Shown: one piece after another, positions 7,833 to 15,967 of the stretch | How the letters are laid out: each line of letters begins with the position of its first letter | How positions within the stretch are numbered: the stretch's first letter is position 1 | Assembly: GCA_017447625.1 (NCBI GenBank) | Contig: JAFSNB010000012.1 | Location: forward strand, 1 to 36,640 | Length of the DNA: 36,640 bases | Origin: Bacteroidaceae bacterium | Lineage (GTDB): Bacteria; Bacteroidota; Bacteroidia; Bacteroidales; Bacteroidaceae | Direction: 5' to 3' | Translations under genes and position numbers: made by a program | The notes under the pieces: generated by a model | The model's input: the letters and a program-made list of their open reading frames with translations, nothing else | What the model was told of the DNA's origin: nothing | Databases searched by the model: none

Positions 7833-7919
7833 TCCCGATTTAGGCATACCAAACCTATGTCCAAGTGACAATACATACCTAGACAAATAACCATAATCAA
7901 TAACTAACTCAGTACAACA

Positions 7920-10208
7920 ATGAAAAAACTATTACTTATCTTATGCGCTCTGCTGGGAACAGTAGGGGCGTGGGCTGAAACCTACACAATTTTTAATCAA
8001 GCTGTCGGAACGTTCTATGATAACTATGGAACAAGAGCTTCCGATAAATTAAGTTGGACATCAGGGAGTAATTCAGGCAAGTCGGGATTCGTGATTTCAC
8101 TCACAGGAAGCAATGTTACGTTGGATAAAGCTAGCAATTGGGCTTTGGTTGTTCATAGTAGTGTTGATGAGATTAATTATACTATGACCCTTCAAGCTCC
8201 TGATGGATATACAATCACGGGATATGATTTAACCGCCCAAATATGGTCCTCAAGTTATCCCAATTCATATACATTAACGGCAGAAGACGAGACAGCGCAG
8301 ACTATTAATAGTACAACACTAAAAACATTGTCTGTAACAGGACTCAATACTACTTCCACGGATATTTCCATTGTTGCAGCGGCTAGCTCATCTACAACAC
8401 AAAAATGGTTGACAATGAAGTCCCTGACGGTTACTATGGAACCCACATTCCAAGCAATTAATGTGACTTACGAGCTATATGATGACGGAGCCGATACCCC
8501 AACCGAAACCCAAGTTGAGCAGGTCGAGAAGAATAGTGATGTCAATATACCCTCCTCGTGGATTAATTACGTGTATTATTCTAATATTTCGTCAGAAGGT
8601 ACAATTGGTGAATCTGATTGCACAATAACGGTTAATCGCACATCCCGTACGAAGATAACTGACCTTGCAAACCTTAGCAATGGAAAGGCATACTACATTC
8701 GTAATGCGCGTGGTACTTGGGCAATAAAGAATTCAGAGATGAGTGCGAGCGCAACCTCAGACTTAACAGTAAATAATGCTAATAAGTTTGTCCTTTACAA
8801 TACTGGCGAAGAGTATTATCTTTTCAGCGTAAGCGAAAATAAATTCGTTAAATCTGATAAGTCTCTTTCTCGTACTCCTCAGGCCATTACAATCACAGCG
8901 ACAGAGGATGCTTCATATCCTTGGTGGTTTAAGTTTGATGACAGCCACATCTTTAATGGCGGCAACGGCTTTATGGTCGTCGATGGTTGGAATACATTAG
9001 ATGGCGGTAATAAGAATTATATCGTTGAGGCTGCGGATTTTGATGAGAGTATTATCACGTCCTTGCTTTCCATTGAAGGCGAATTCGCTACCGCTATAGA
9101 ACAGCTTCGTGCTATTAACTTTGGAACAGGCCTCAATCAGTATAGCTTTATTGGTGACTATGCAGACTATACGGCGACAGCATCCAGTGTGATAAATACT
9201 TTAGAAAGTGCCGGAGCCAGTGAAGATAATTTGGCCATTGCACAGGATATGCTTGCTCATTATGCTTTGAATATGCCTACTACTGGTTTCTATCGCATAA
9301 AGGGTGCGACAAGCAACAAATATCTTGCTTCTGGTTTAGCTGCCAATAACAAATTTAATATGACGACAGCTGAAGATGCTTCTACGATATTCTATTATGA
9401 TGGTACAAAGTTAGTGAACTTTGGTTCTGGAATGTGTAATGGCGTTACTACTAGTGCTTGGGCTTGGGTTACAGAGGATGCAGCTTCTGAAGTCACCTTC
9501 CAAGATGGCCTCACAAACGGCGGCTATGCAATAAAGACAAGTGGGGCTAACTTCTATGATAATGGCGATAACAGCAACAGCGCTGACCGTGGAGGCAATG
9601 TAACCATAAACACTTCTCAAAATACGCGCTATCGCAGTTGGTATCTTACAGAGATAGCCACCCTTCCCGTTTCCATTTCCTCAGTTGGCTATGCCACATT
9701 CTTCTGCCCCGTTGCTGTCACTATTCCCAATGGCGTAAAGGCTTATTACATAAGCACACTGAGTGAGACGGAGGCAACATTGACAGAGATAGAGGGTACA
9801 ATTCCTGCAAGTACAGCCGTAGTACTTATTGGCTCAGAAGGCTCTTATGACTTCTCTATAGCTTCAGATGTGGATGCAATCTCTGGCAACAAGTTGGCAG
9901 GTACAGCTGCTGCAATAGAATACATTGACGGAGCATATACCTTGCAGACCAATAAGGACAATTCAAGTGAAGTCGGCCTCTACCCGACAGCTGTAGATTA
10001 TCTCGCAGGTTTCAAGGCTTATCTGCCCGCCACCGCATTCTCATCCGAAGCAAAGGGCTTCACCTTCCGCTTCTCCGACATTGAGACTGTTATCAACAGC
10101 ATCAGTGCTAAACAGAATGGTACTGTGTTCGACCTCAGCGGCCGCCGCGTAAGCAAGCCCGCTGCAGGCCTCTACATTGAAAACGGCAAGAAGGTAGCCA
10201 TTAAGTAG
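7920..10208 (+). CDS. Secreted modular protein with C-terminal sorting-type tail
   Basis: 762 residues with a clear signal peptide (MKKLLLILCALLGTVGAWA, cut before ETYT). Residues about 20-175 are beta-rich, Ser/Thr/Asn-rich and look like an adhesive or carbohydrate-binding sandwich. Two later segments begin alike, GKAYYIRNARGTWAIKN (about 257) and GFYRIKGATSNKYLASG (about 459), suggesting two ricin-like trefoil modules. A further beta domain starts at SISSVGYATFFCPVAVTIP. The last 30 residues (VFDLSGRRVSKPAAGLYI, then ENGKKVAIK) match the short tail common on exported Prevotella and Bacteroides proteins, related to type IX sorting domains. No catalytic motif was recognised. The gene is AT-richer than its neighbours. 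It has its own promoter. Confidence 0.82.
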   Translation: MKKLLLILCALLGTVGAWAETYTIFNQAVGTFYDNYGTRASDKLSWTSGSNSGKSGFVISLTGSNVTLDKASNWALVVHSSVDEINYTMTLQAPDGYTITGYDLTAQIWSSSYPNSYTLTAEDETAQTINSTTLKTLSVTGLNTTSTDISIVAAASSSTTQKWLTMKSLTVTMEPTFQAINVTYELYDDGADTPTETQVEQVEKNSDVNIPSSWINYVYYSNISSEGTIGESDCTITVNRTSRTKITDLANLSNGKAYYIRNARGTWAIKNSEMSASATSDLTVNNANKFVLYNTGEEYYLFSVSENKFVKSDKSLSRTPQAITITATEDASYPWWFKFDDSHIFNGGNGFMVVDGWNTLDGGNKNYIVEAADFDESIITSLLSIEGEFATAIEQLRAINFGTGLNQYSFIGDYADYTATASSVINTLESAGASEDNLAIAQDMLAHYALNMPTTGFYRIKGATSNKYLASGLAANNKFNMTTAEDASTIFYYDGTKLVNFGSGMCNGVTTSAWAWVTEDAASEVTFQDGLTNGGYAIKTSGANFYDNGDNSNSADRGGNVTINTSQNTRYRSWYLTEIATLPVSISSVGYATFFCPVAVTIPNGVKAYYISTLSETEATLTEIEGTIPASTAVVLIGSEGSYDFSIASDVDAISGNKLAGTAAAIEYIDGAYTLQTNKDNSSEVGLYPTAVDYLAGFKAYLPATAFSSEAKGFTFRFSDIETVINSISAKQNGTVFDLSGRRVSKPAAGLYIENGKKVAIK

Positions 10209-10297
10209 AATCAATTCTGAAATTCTATATATTCTTGATAAACAAGTAATCTCGAATTAGAGAATTGGAGAATTAACCTAATTAAAAAGTTACGATT

Positions 10298-10504
10298 ATG
10301 AAAAAGACATATCAGAATCCATCAACGGTAGTCGTGCAACTTGCTGGTGGCAATGTTTGCCAGAATTTAGTCGTCGGCAGCGCGAACGGCGGAAGCGGCA
10401 CTCAGCTCGCAAAGGAAGAGCATGAAGATCCCTATGCAGACGCTACAGGTACAACTCCCCATTACGACGTATGGGAGGAGGACTGGAATGCAGGCGAGGA
10501 ATAA
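10298..10504 (+). CDS. Small acidic peptide of unknown function (MKKxYxxP family)
   Basis: 68 residues. The N-terminus MKKTYQNPSTVVVQL resembles a very common group of short Prevotella and Bacteroides proteins that begin MKK-Y-x-x-P and end in an Asp/Glu/Trp-rich tail; here the end is YDVWEEDWNAGEE. The middle is Gly/Ser-rich with one Cys. There is no signal peptide or membrane segment. The function is unknown to me. It lies 90 bases after the secreted protein gene on the same strand with no terminator between, so the two may share a transcript; a terminator follows at 10557. Confidence 0.72.
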   Translation: MKKTYQNPSTVVVQLAGGNVCQNLVVGSANGGSGTQLAKEEHEDPYADATGTTPHYDVWEEDWNAGEE

Positions 10505-10556
10505 AAACGTTAGGATTAGCCTTTAGGGACTTTTAGTAATCCCGATAATTACCAAT

Positions 10557-10600
10557 GACAGCAGCGACAGTAGTAACCACTGCCGCTGCTGTCGTTTCTA
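10557..10600 (+). terminator. Intrinsic terminator after the small peptide gene
   Basis: Arms GACAGCAGCGACAGT (10557-10571) and ACTGCCGCTGCTGTC (10579-10593) pair over 14 of 15 positions with a 7-base loop, followed by GTTTCTA. The T tract is short, so efficiency is uncertain. Confidence 0.7.
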
Positions 10601-10682
10601 TAGTATGCAGTTTCGTTGAACCTTCTGCCGACACCTGTTGTCCTTTCGACCTGCATTTGCTGACTCTCCGGCCTCGAATGAT

Positions 10683-10798
10683 TGATTAGCACACGACTGT
10701 ATTTTAATTAACACACAGCCGTATGTTAATTAACACACAGCCGTATGTTAATTAGCACACAGCCGTGTATCAATTAACACACAGCCGTGTGTTAATAT
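10683..10798. repeat. 22-bp hairpin tandem array (TAATTA spacer type)
   Basis: Five units at exact 22-bp spacing. Each is a 16-bp core of arms ACACAC and GTGTGT around AGCC, separated by a 6-bp TAATTA-type spacer (spacers at 10683, 10705, 10727, 10749, 10771, 10793). The last core (10777-10792) is perfect; two others have one arm mismatch; the first is the most divergent. With the flanking spacer the unit reads TAACACAC-AGCC-GTGTGTTA. It lies in a 538-base gap (10505-11041) that otherwise holds only a terminator and the M16 promoter. The array at 36401 has the same 6-4-6 plus 6 plan with different bases. Confidence 0.92.
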
Positions 10799-10956
10799 AT
10801 GAGTCGAGGGAAAACGGTCGATGAGCCATGGGGGAATAGTCAATAGAATAGGGGAGGGATTGTCGAAGTTCCCGATTGAGAATAGCCGTTTTGGGTTAAA
10901 AATTGGAAGAAGATGTTTTTTTCGCTTGTTTATGCGGAAGAGAAGGGGAAAAGCCG

Positions 10957-10964
10957 TACCTTTG
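10957..10964 (+). promoter_or_regulatory. -7 box (TACCTTTG) before the M16 peptidase
   Basis: TACCTTTG is an exact TAnnTTTG match 77 bases before the ATG. No good TTTG lies 19 bases upstream, so this is a half-promoter call. Confidence 0.5.
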
Positions 10965-11041
10965 CACAGGCTTATGGCTGAGAAAGAAGAAGTACTGCCT
11001 TATGACAGAAGACAAGAAAACAGAGGATTGAAACTTATTGC

Positions 11042-12289
11042 ATGAATATAACAACATTTGAAGCGGGCGGTCTGCGTGTGGTGTGCGCGCCTGGTGCCAC
11101 GGACGTGGTGTATGCTGGAATAACGGTGGATGCCGGTACGCGTGACGAGAAGGATACGGAGAGCGGAATAGCGCATTTCGTAGAGCACATGTCGTTCAAA
11201 GGAACGGCGCGGCGCAAGTCTATGCAGGTGCTGAACCGAATGGAAAACGTAGGGGCGGATCTGAATGCTTTTACCACTAAGGAGGACACCACTTATTATT
11301 CCGTATTTCTGCGGGAGCATCTGGCGCGTGCCATCGACCTTCTGTTAGACATAACGTTTCACTCCACCTTCCCGCAGACAGAGATGGATAAGGAGGTGGA
11401 GGTCGTCTGTGACGAGATTGAGAGCTATAACGACTCGCAGTCCGAACTGATCTATGATGATTTCGAGGCTCTGCTCTTCCCCGAACACCCACTGGGGCGC
11501 AGTATTCTTGGCAATGCCGACCGCTTGCACGAGTTCCGGACGGCAGACCTTCAAGCGTTCACCAGCAGGTTGTATCTCCCGCAGAATGCAGTGATGTTCG
11601 TGATGGGGAACGTGAGGCCGGAGGAAGTGAGGAGACTGGTTGAACGCGGTTGCGCAACCTATCCTTGTGTTGCTGTGGGTGAGGAGCGTGTGGCGCGTAA
11701 AGCTCCAGATATTATTGGCGGTAAGACCGCAGGCAAGGCGGAGCCTACCGTGATGAACAAAGGGGTGCATCAGGCGCATGTGGTGCTCGGTTCGCGGGCT
11801 TATCCCGTGACTCACCCGCTATATATGGCAGCTGCGCTAATGAATAACATCCTCGGTGGCCCCGGCCTGAACTCTCGTTTCTCAATATCCCTGCGTGAGA
11901 GGCGCGGCTTGGTTTATACAGTTGAGAGTACACTTACTGCCTATACAGACACTGGCGCTTGGACCACCTATTTCGGATGTGACCCAGCGGATGTCCGTCG
12001 TTGTCTGCGGTTGGTCGGCACAGAGTTGCGGCATCTGATAGAACGGCCTCTCACAGCGCATCAGCTGAGTGCGGCGAAAAGACAGATGAAGGGACAGCTC
12101 GGAGTGAGCTACGACAACTTCGAGAATGTGGCCATTGCAATGGGTAAGCGCTATCTGCATCACGGACTTACCACGACTCCCGAAGAACTCCTCGCAAAGA
12201 TAGATGCTGTGACGGCAGAGGAACTGCAGCAGGCGGCGGCAGAGCTGCTCGCGCCTGAGGCGATTAAGACGCTGATTTATATGCCGTGA
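11042..12289 (+). CDS. M16 (pitrilysin/insulinase) family zinc metallopeptidase
   Basis: 415 residues, the typical length of the single-unit processing-peptidase type found in Bacteroidetes. The zinc site is HFVEH (His45, Glu48, His49) with the distal ligand Glu125 in VVCDEIESYND, exactly 76 residues after His49, as the family requires. The second half carries the inactive M16_C domain (GGPGLNSRFSISLRERRGLVY, given as GGPGLNSRF then SISLRERRGLVY). There is no signal peptide, so it should be cytoplasmic. It degrades or trims peptides; the substrate is unknown. It ends convergently with the wbqC-like gene. An overlapping upstream frame at 10821-11045 is not considered a gene. Confidence 0.93.
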   Translation: MNITTFEAGGLRVVCAPGATDVVYAGITVDAGTRDEKDTESGIAHFVEHMSFKGTARRKSMQVLNRMENVGADLNAFTTKEDTTYYSVFLREHLARAIDLLLDITFHSTFPQTEMDKEVEVVCDEIESYNDSQSELIYDDFEALLFPEHPLGRSILGNADRLHEFRTADLQAFTSRLYLPQNAVMFVMGNVRPEEVRRLVERGCATYPCVAVGEERVARKAPDIIGGKTAGKAEPTVMNKGVHQAHVVLGSRAYPVTHPLYMAAALMNNILGGPGLNSRFSISLRERRGLVYTVESTLTAYTDTGAWTTYFGCDPADVRRCLRLVGTELRHLIERPLTAHQLSAAKRQMKGQLGVSYDNFENVAIAMGKRYLHHGLTTTPEELLAKIDAVTAEELQQAAAELLAPEAIKTLIYMP

Positions 12290-12302
12290 TGAGGCGGGAT
12301 AT

Positions 12303-12326
12303 CGTTAAACCGTAATTCCGTTAGTC
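12303..12326. repeat. 8-bp degenerate tandem repeat
   Basis: Three units, CGTTAAAC, CGTAATTC, CGTTAGTC, in the gap between two convergent genes, running into the last codons of the wbqC-like gene. It is short and degenerate, so its identity as a repeat rests on the resemblance to 127-158. Confidence 0.55.
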
Positions 12327-12959
12327 TTTCAGGCTCTTCTTCAAGGTGATTAGCCCTTCCGGACCCATGTTAAAGAGGAGGTCTATAATGCTGAGGTTTG
12401 GCAGGAAGCCTAAGCGCTGCTGGAAAACTTGGTAATAGGGCTGTGGGTGGAAATGAATGGGGTGTTCTGCGGGCTCTTCTGTGTAAGGGCAGCGGGGAGA
12501 GATTGTGGCGCGGAGGTCGGTGTATTCACCTTCTGGGTGGATGAAAGCGGAGGTAAAGCTGGTGCGAGTGTCTATGTCAAGCAGGGAGCAGATGAGTCGC
12601 TGCAGGGCTTCGTTGTAATCTATGAGGAAGCCAGCCGGCTTGTCATAGAAGGGCAGGAAGTCATCTGCATAGTATTCGAAGAAAGGGGAGTGGCCGTAGG
12701 CACTTCGGATTGCGTTCCAGTGGTGGTGACGCCACGCACCGTGGTCGCTGATGCGAAGATCGCGTATCTCTGCATGTGATGAGGCTTTCTCCAACGGTAT
12801 GCTGAGGGCAACAGGCCCGTCTGGACCTGCTATTATGCAACGGTTGCGATATGTCTGTTTCAGGTAATGCTCATGGATATCTATGAGTGCTTCGTCTGCT
12901 TTGGCGAGGTGAGCATAGTACTGAACGGGTGCGAGGTACGCGGTGGAAAGGAGTAGCAT
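12321..12959 (-). CDS. WbqC-like family protein
   Basis: 212 residues. The sequence from LSTAYLAPVQYYAHLAKAD through QTYRNRCIIAGPDGPVALSIPL (given in two parts) and FFEYYADDFLPFYD is typical of the WbqC-like family, named after a gene in O-antigen clusters. The biochemical role is uncertain. In many Bacteroides relatives this gene sits beside lepB; here it is 27 bases downstream of dprA, in what looks like a thioesterase-dprA-wbqC operon. No signal peptide or membrane segment. Confidence 0.85.
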   Translation of the reverse strand: MLLLSTAYLAPVQYYAHLAKADEALIDIHEHYLKQTYRNRCIIAGPDGPVALSIPLEKASSHAEIRDLRISDHGAWRHHHWNAIRSAYGHSPFFEYYADDFLPFYDKPAGFLIDYNEALQRLICSLLDIDTRTSFTSAFIHPEGEYTDLRATISPRCPYTEEPAEHPIHFHPQPYYQVFQQRLGFLPNLSIIDLLFNMGPEGLITLKKSLKD

Positions 12960-12963
12960 AAAC

Positions 12964-12998
12964 TGTCAACTATCAATTGTCAACTGTCAAATTTCAAT
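12964..12998. repeat. 7-bp degenerate tandem repeat
   Basis: Five heptads in a row: TGTCAAC, TATCAAT, TGTCAAC, TGTCAAA, TTTCAAT. The stretch forms the spacer between dprA and the wbqC-like gene and extends into the last three codons of dprA. Confidence 0.8.
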
Positions 12999-14111
12999 TA
13001 AGTGATAACGATTGCCTGCCATGAGGCGGACGACGCCCTTCATCTCAAGCTCAATCATCATTGGAGTGAGGCGTGGCAGGGGGAGATTGAGCGCGTCAGC
13101 AAGGGCTGAGGCAGACAAGTCACCGTCAGCGCGGTTGAGGGCATCTACGGCTTGCTGCTCTTCGGGAGAGAGCATCGGGAAGAGGGTGGGCTGCTTCGCG
13201 GCTTCTTTTTCAGTTTCTTCAGGCATCCAACCCATATCTTCGAGGAAGTCCTCTGCGGAGGTTATTAGGCGTGCCTTATCTCTGCGTATGAGGTCGTTGC
13301 AGCCGGCAGACTGCTCATCTCCGACACGTCCGGGGAAGGCGAATACATCGCGAGCGTATCCGAAGGCCATGTCCGCTGTTATGAGCGAACCGCCGTGACT
13401 GGCGCTCTCGACAACAATAGTGGCATCCGAAATACCAGCAACGATGCGGTTGCGCTGCACGAAATTCATCTTGTCTGGGCGCGTGTGGCTCATGTATTCA
13501 GTAATGAGCCCTCCCTGCTTGAGCATTTCCACGGCTGTGGAGCGGTGAGTGCGGGGATAGATCTCATCCAGTCCGTGAGCCAGGACTCCGACCGTCGGGA
13601 GCTGATGGCTGAGACTGGCGCGGTGGGCGGCTACATCTATGCCATAGGCCAGTCCGCTGACGATGAGAGTGTCGGGCGCCAGGCGGCTGAGTCCTTTGAC
13701 AAATTCATTGCAGATGTCACGTCCGCGCTCGGTGCAACGACGTGTGCCCACGATGCTGACGACGTGTGTAGCGTTGAGATTAGCCTTCCCAAGAAAGAAG
13801 AACACCACCGGGGCATCCTCGCAGTTGCGCAGGCGGGCGGGGTATGCCTCGTCGTTCCATCCGATGATGCTGATGTGGTGGCTTTGGGCGTATGCCAACT
13901 CGCTCTCGCAACGTGGCAATGCGGTGTCAAGATCCGAGAGAGCGTCAGCCGCGCGTGGACTCAGGTTATCAATTGAGCGCGCTATGTAGCGTCTGTTTGC
14001 GAATATTTCTGTGGCGCTCCCCATCGTCTGCAGCAGTTGTTGCTGCTGAGCTATGGAGATACGCGTCTGGCAGGCCAGTGCCATCAGATAGATAAGTTCC
14101 TGATCGTTCAT
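12987..14111 (-). CDS. dprA: DNA-processing protein DprA
   Basis: 374 residues. It loads RecA on incoming single-stranded DNA during transformation. Domain order: an N-terminal helical SAM/HhH-like part (1-75), the Rossmann-like core with VGTRRCTERG (121-130), SGLAYGIDVAAH (152-163), a FVQRNRIVAGIS segment and SASHGGSLITADMA, then a C-terminal winged-helix (about 315-374, LSASALADALNLPLPRL). Length and motifs are normal. It overlaps the thioesterase gene by 4 bases. Many bacteria that are not known to be transformable keep dprA. Confidence 0.95.
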   Translation of the reverse strand: MNDQELIYLMALACQTRISIAQQQQLLQTMGSATEIFANRRYIARSIDNLSPRAADALSDLDTALPRCESELAYAQSHHISIIGWNDEAYPARLRNCEDAPVVFFFLGKANLNATHVVSIVGTRRCTERGRDICNEFVKGLSRLAPDTLIVSGLAYGIDVAAHRASLSHQLPTVGVLAHGLDEIYPRTHRSTAVEMLKQGGLITEYMSHTRPDKMNFVQRNRIVAGISDATIVVESASHGGSLITADMAFGYARDVFAFPGRVGDEQSAGCNDLIRRDKARLITSAEDFLEDMGWMPEETEKEAAKQPTLFPMLSPEEQQAVDALNRADGDLSASALADALNLPLPRLTPMMIELEMKGVVRLMAGNRYHLIEI

Positions 14112-14473
14112 GGGACTAAAGCATCAAGCTCGGGCGTAGTGCCGAGACGTCCGTTGATTAGGCATACAGTTGTAACCTCGCTGCGGTTAGCCAGCACACG
14201 GTCGGGGAGACGGAAAATCTTCTGGTCGAAGATGTATTTAACCCCTTCCTTGCGCACGTCCAGTGTGCAGATGAACTCGTCACCGCTGCGCAAAGGTACT
14301 TTGAACTGCATGTTCACGCGTGCCACGACAGCATCGATGCCCTGGTTGTGCAGTTCGGCGAAGCTTATACCGTGCGAGAGCATGAACTCGTGCCGGGCGT
14401 GCTCGCAGTAATGCATATAATTTGCGTTGTTTACTATGCCTTGTAGGTCACATTCATAATCGCGGACCTTCAT
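14108..14473 (-). CDS. Acyl-CoA thioesterase, 4HBT (YbgC/FadM-like) family
   Basis: 121 residues from the ATG at 14473; an in-frame TTG two codons upstream (14479) is the less likely alternative. Single hotdog domain with the active-site motif CDLQGIVNNANYMHY, catalytic Asp at residue 9, followed by an EHARHEFM helix. It should hydrolyse an acyl-CoA thioester; the chain length is not evident. It is the first gene of the run with dprA (ATGA overlap) and the wbqC-like gene. Confidence 0.88.
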   Translation of the reverse strand: MKVRDYECDLQGIVNNANYMHYCEHARHEFMLSHGISFAELHNQGIDAVVARVNMQFKVPLRSGDEFICTLDVRKEGVKYIFDQKIFRLPDRVLANRSEVTTVCLINGRLGTTPELDALVP

Positions 14474-14478
14474 TTTCA

Positions 14479-14540
14479 ATTAATAATTCATAAATCATAA
14501 TTCATAATTATGAGCTTGCGCTCAACAATACGTCATAATT
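14479..14540. repeat. Dispersed intergenic element with 7-bp repeats, copy 2
   Basis: Heptads ATTAATA, ATTCATA, AATCATA, ATTCATA, ATTATGA (14479-14513), running into the 36-bp element (14505-14540) that is nearly identical to 6103-6138 in the same orientation. It fills the gap between the DUF2851 gene and the thioesterase gene. Confidence 0.85.
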
Positions 14541-14549
14541 GGGCTTGCT

Positions 14550-15854
14550 TTACTTTTTCTCTCTCTTCAGGTATTCATAACCGAAGCGGCAGCGGAGGCA
14601 GTCTATGCGGTCGCAGTATTCGCGCTTGAGCTGAATGAGAGCCTGGCTGTCGGCAGCCGACTCTACGCTGAGGCCGCATTGCTTCCATTGGCGCATGATG
14701 AAATTTGCCTCCGGTTTCAGTTGCTCCAGAATGTTGACGGCACGCTCCTGCTCTTCTTCGTTGTCTGTGCGGCTTCCGTGGGCGAAAAGGAGCGGCACGA
14801 TCGTGTTTATGATGATTAAGTCGCAGCTTGAGGCAGAGAGCCGTTTCTCGCTGGAGCGTGATGGGAGACCGAAGAGGTAATGCTCGCGCCAGTAGTCTGA
14901 AGGAGCTACCGAGAGAGCTTTATGGAGGTCTTCGCGCGACGATGCGCGGATAAGTGTGGCAAAGCTGGCTGTGTCTTGGTGATAGAGCTGAGCCAGTTGA
15001 ACGAGCCTGAGATGCGGAAAATTCTGCGGTCGAAGGCGCAGGAAACGCCACAGATGTGACGGCATAGGCGGTTCGAGCGAGAACTTGTGTGAGAGATAAG
15101 CGTATTCGGAGCGCAGCCGCTTGAGATATGCGTCTTGCTCAGCCGCTTCGCGGGCGCTCTGTGGAATAGCTTCTGGCGCGAGCAGACCTGCGGTGCCGAG
15201 GAAGAGGGCTTCCAGCTGGAAGAGATCGTCACGGTGCTTGGCGCAGGCGTGGAGCGGCAGGTGAGTGGCCCACTGCTCAAACGGGTCGCCGTTGATTCCG
15301 AATCCGAAGTTGCGTGCGAGCGTCACAAATGCCATACGTTCCCAGTCGCCTTGAAGGGCATCCAAACGGGCGAGACAGCGGTCGGCCCGCTGTTTGAGCC
15401 GCTCGAAGAGCAGGGCACTCATCCACGAGTGGACCGTAAGCGACGGCAGCGAAGGGATAATGCGCCAGCAGCGTGGATAGTCCTCCGTTTGGCACAGAGT
15501 GTCATATTTCTGGCGTATGTCGTCGGGAATAGGCAACTGAAGCTGTGGCAGGGTACGTCCGCCTGCAGTCTCAACCTCCATGTCCGCCTCGCATACCACA
15601 TGCAGGATGACGCTGTTATAAGCGGCGTCGGTCTGGTGTCCGTGGCGAAACCAGTCGCTTGAGCGCAGATGCATCTCCACGTTACCTACCCACATCGTGC
15701 CGCCGACTTTCACCTTGGCGTTGAAGAAGTCCGGACCGGCATTCCTGTTGTGGAGTCCCGGGTCCAGGATTTCAACCTTCTGGCCATCGGTGGTGAGCAG
15801 TTCGGCGAGAGGCAAAATTCGCTGTTTCCAGATGTAATGTAGCAGCTTTTCCAT
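14550..15854 (-). CDS. DUF2851 family protein
   Basis: 434 residues, a usual length for this Bacteroidetes family. The N-terminus (MEKLLHYIWKQRILPLAEL, then GQKVEILDPGLHNRNAGPDF) and GNVEMHLRSSDWFRHGH are its recognisable parts. These acidic and His residues look nuclease-like, but I do not know a proven function. The C-terminus has a Cys cluster, CDRIDCLRCRFGYEYL, which may bind metal. It is transcribed away from dapB and has its own -7 box. Confidence 0.85.
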   Translation of the reverse strand: MEKLLHYIWKQRILPLAELLTTDGQKVEILDPGLHNRNAGPDFFNAKVKVGGTMWVGNVEMHLRSSDWFRHGHQTDAAYNSVILHVVCEADMEVETAGGRTLPQLQLPIPDDIRQKYDTLCQTEDYPRCWRIIPSLPSLTVHSWMSALLFERLKQRADRCLARLDALQGDWERMAFVTLARNFGFGINGDPFEQWATHLPLHACAKHRDDLFQLEALFLGTAGLLAPEAIPQSAREAAEQDAYLKRLRSEYAYLSHKFSLEPPMPSHLWRFLRLRPQNFPHLRLVQLAQLYHQDTASFATLIRASSREDLHKALSVAPSDYWREHYLFGLPSRSSEKRLSASSCDLIIINTIVPLLFAHGSRTDNEEEQERAVNILEQLKPEANFIMRQWKQCGLSVESAADSQALIQLKREYCDRIDCLRCRFGYEYLKREKK

Positions 15855-15876
15855 GTCAAAGTAGGTTAAGACAGGA

Positions 15877-15884
15877 CAAAAGTA
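15877..15884 (-). promoter_or_regulatory. -7 box (TACTTTTG) before the DUF2851 gene
   Basis: On the minus strand TACTTTTG lies 22 bases before the ATG at 15854. A TTTG lies upstream but at 23 rather than 19 bases, so the upstream half is weak. Confidence 0.5.
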
Positions 15885-15937
15885 GTAAATAAACGCTTAA
15901 AAAGATACAAACTGGCCGTAATTTCACAAAAAAGCAG

Positions 15938-15945
15938 TACTTTTG
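15938..15945 (+). promoter_or_regulatory. -7 box (TACTTTTG) before dapB
   Basis: TACTTTTG ends 22 bases before the dapB ATG. No TTTG was seen at the right distance upstream. It mirrors the opposing TACTTTTG box at 15877. Confidence 0.5.
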
Positions 15946-15967
15946 GCGCGTTTTTACAGGTATAGAT

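Noticed and set aside
7761-7919. Possible riboswitch before the secreted protein gene
   Set aside because: Only a terminator and a promoter are visible; no cobalamin or other riboswitch core was recognised here or before the MetH activation gene.
10683-10798. CRISPR-like array
   Set aside because: Units abut with only 6-bp, nearly identical spacers and no cas genes; it is a plain tandem repeat.
10821-11045. 74-residue ORF before the M16 gene
   Set aside because: No domain, unusual composition, contains the -7 promoter box of the M16 gene and overlaps its start.
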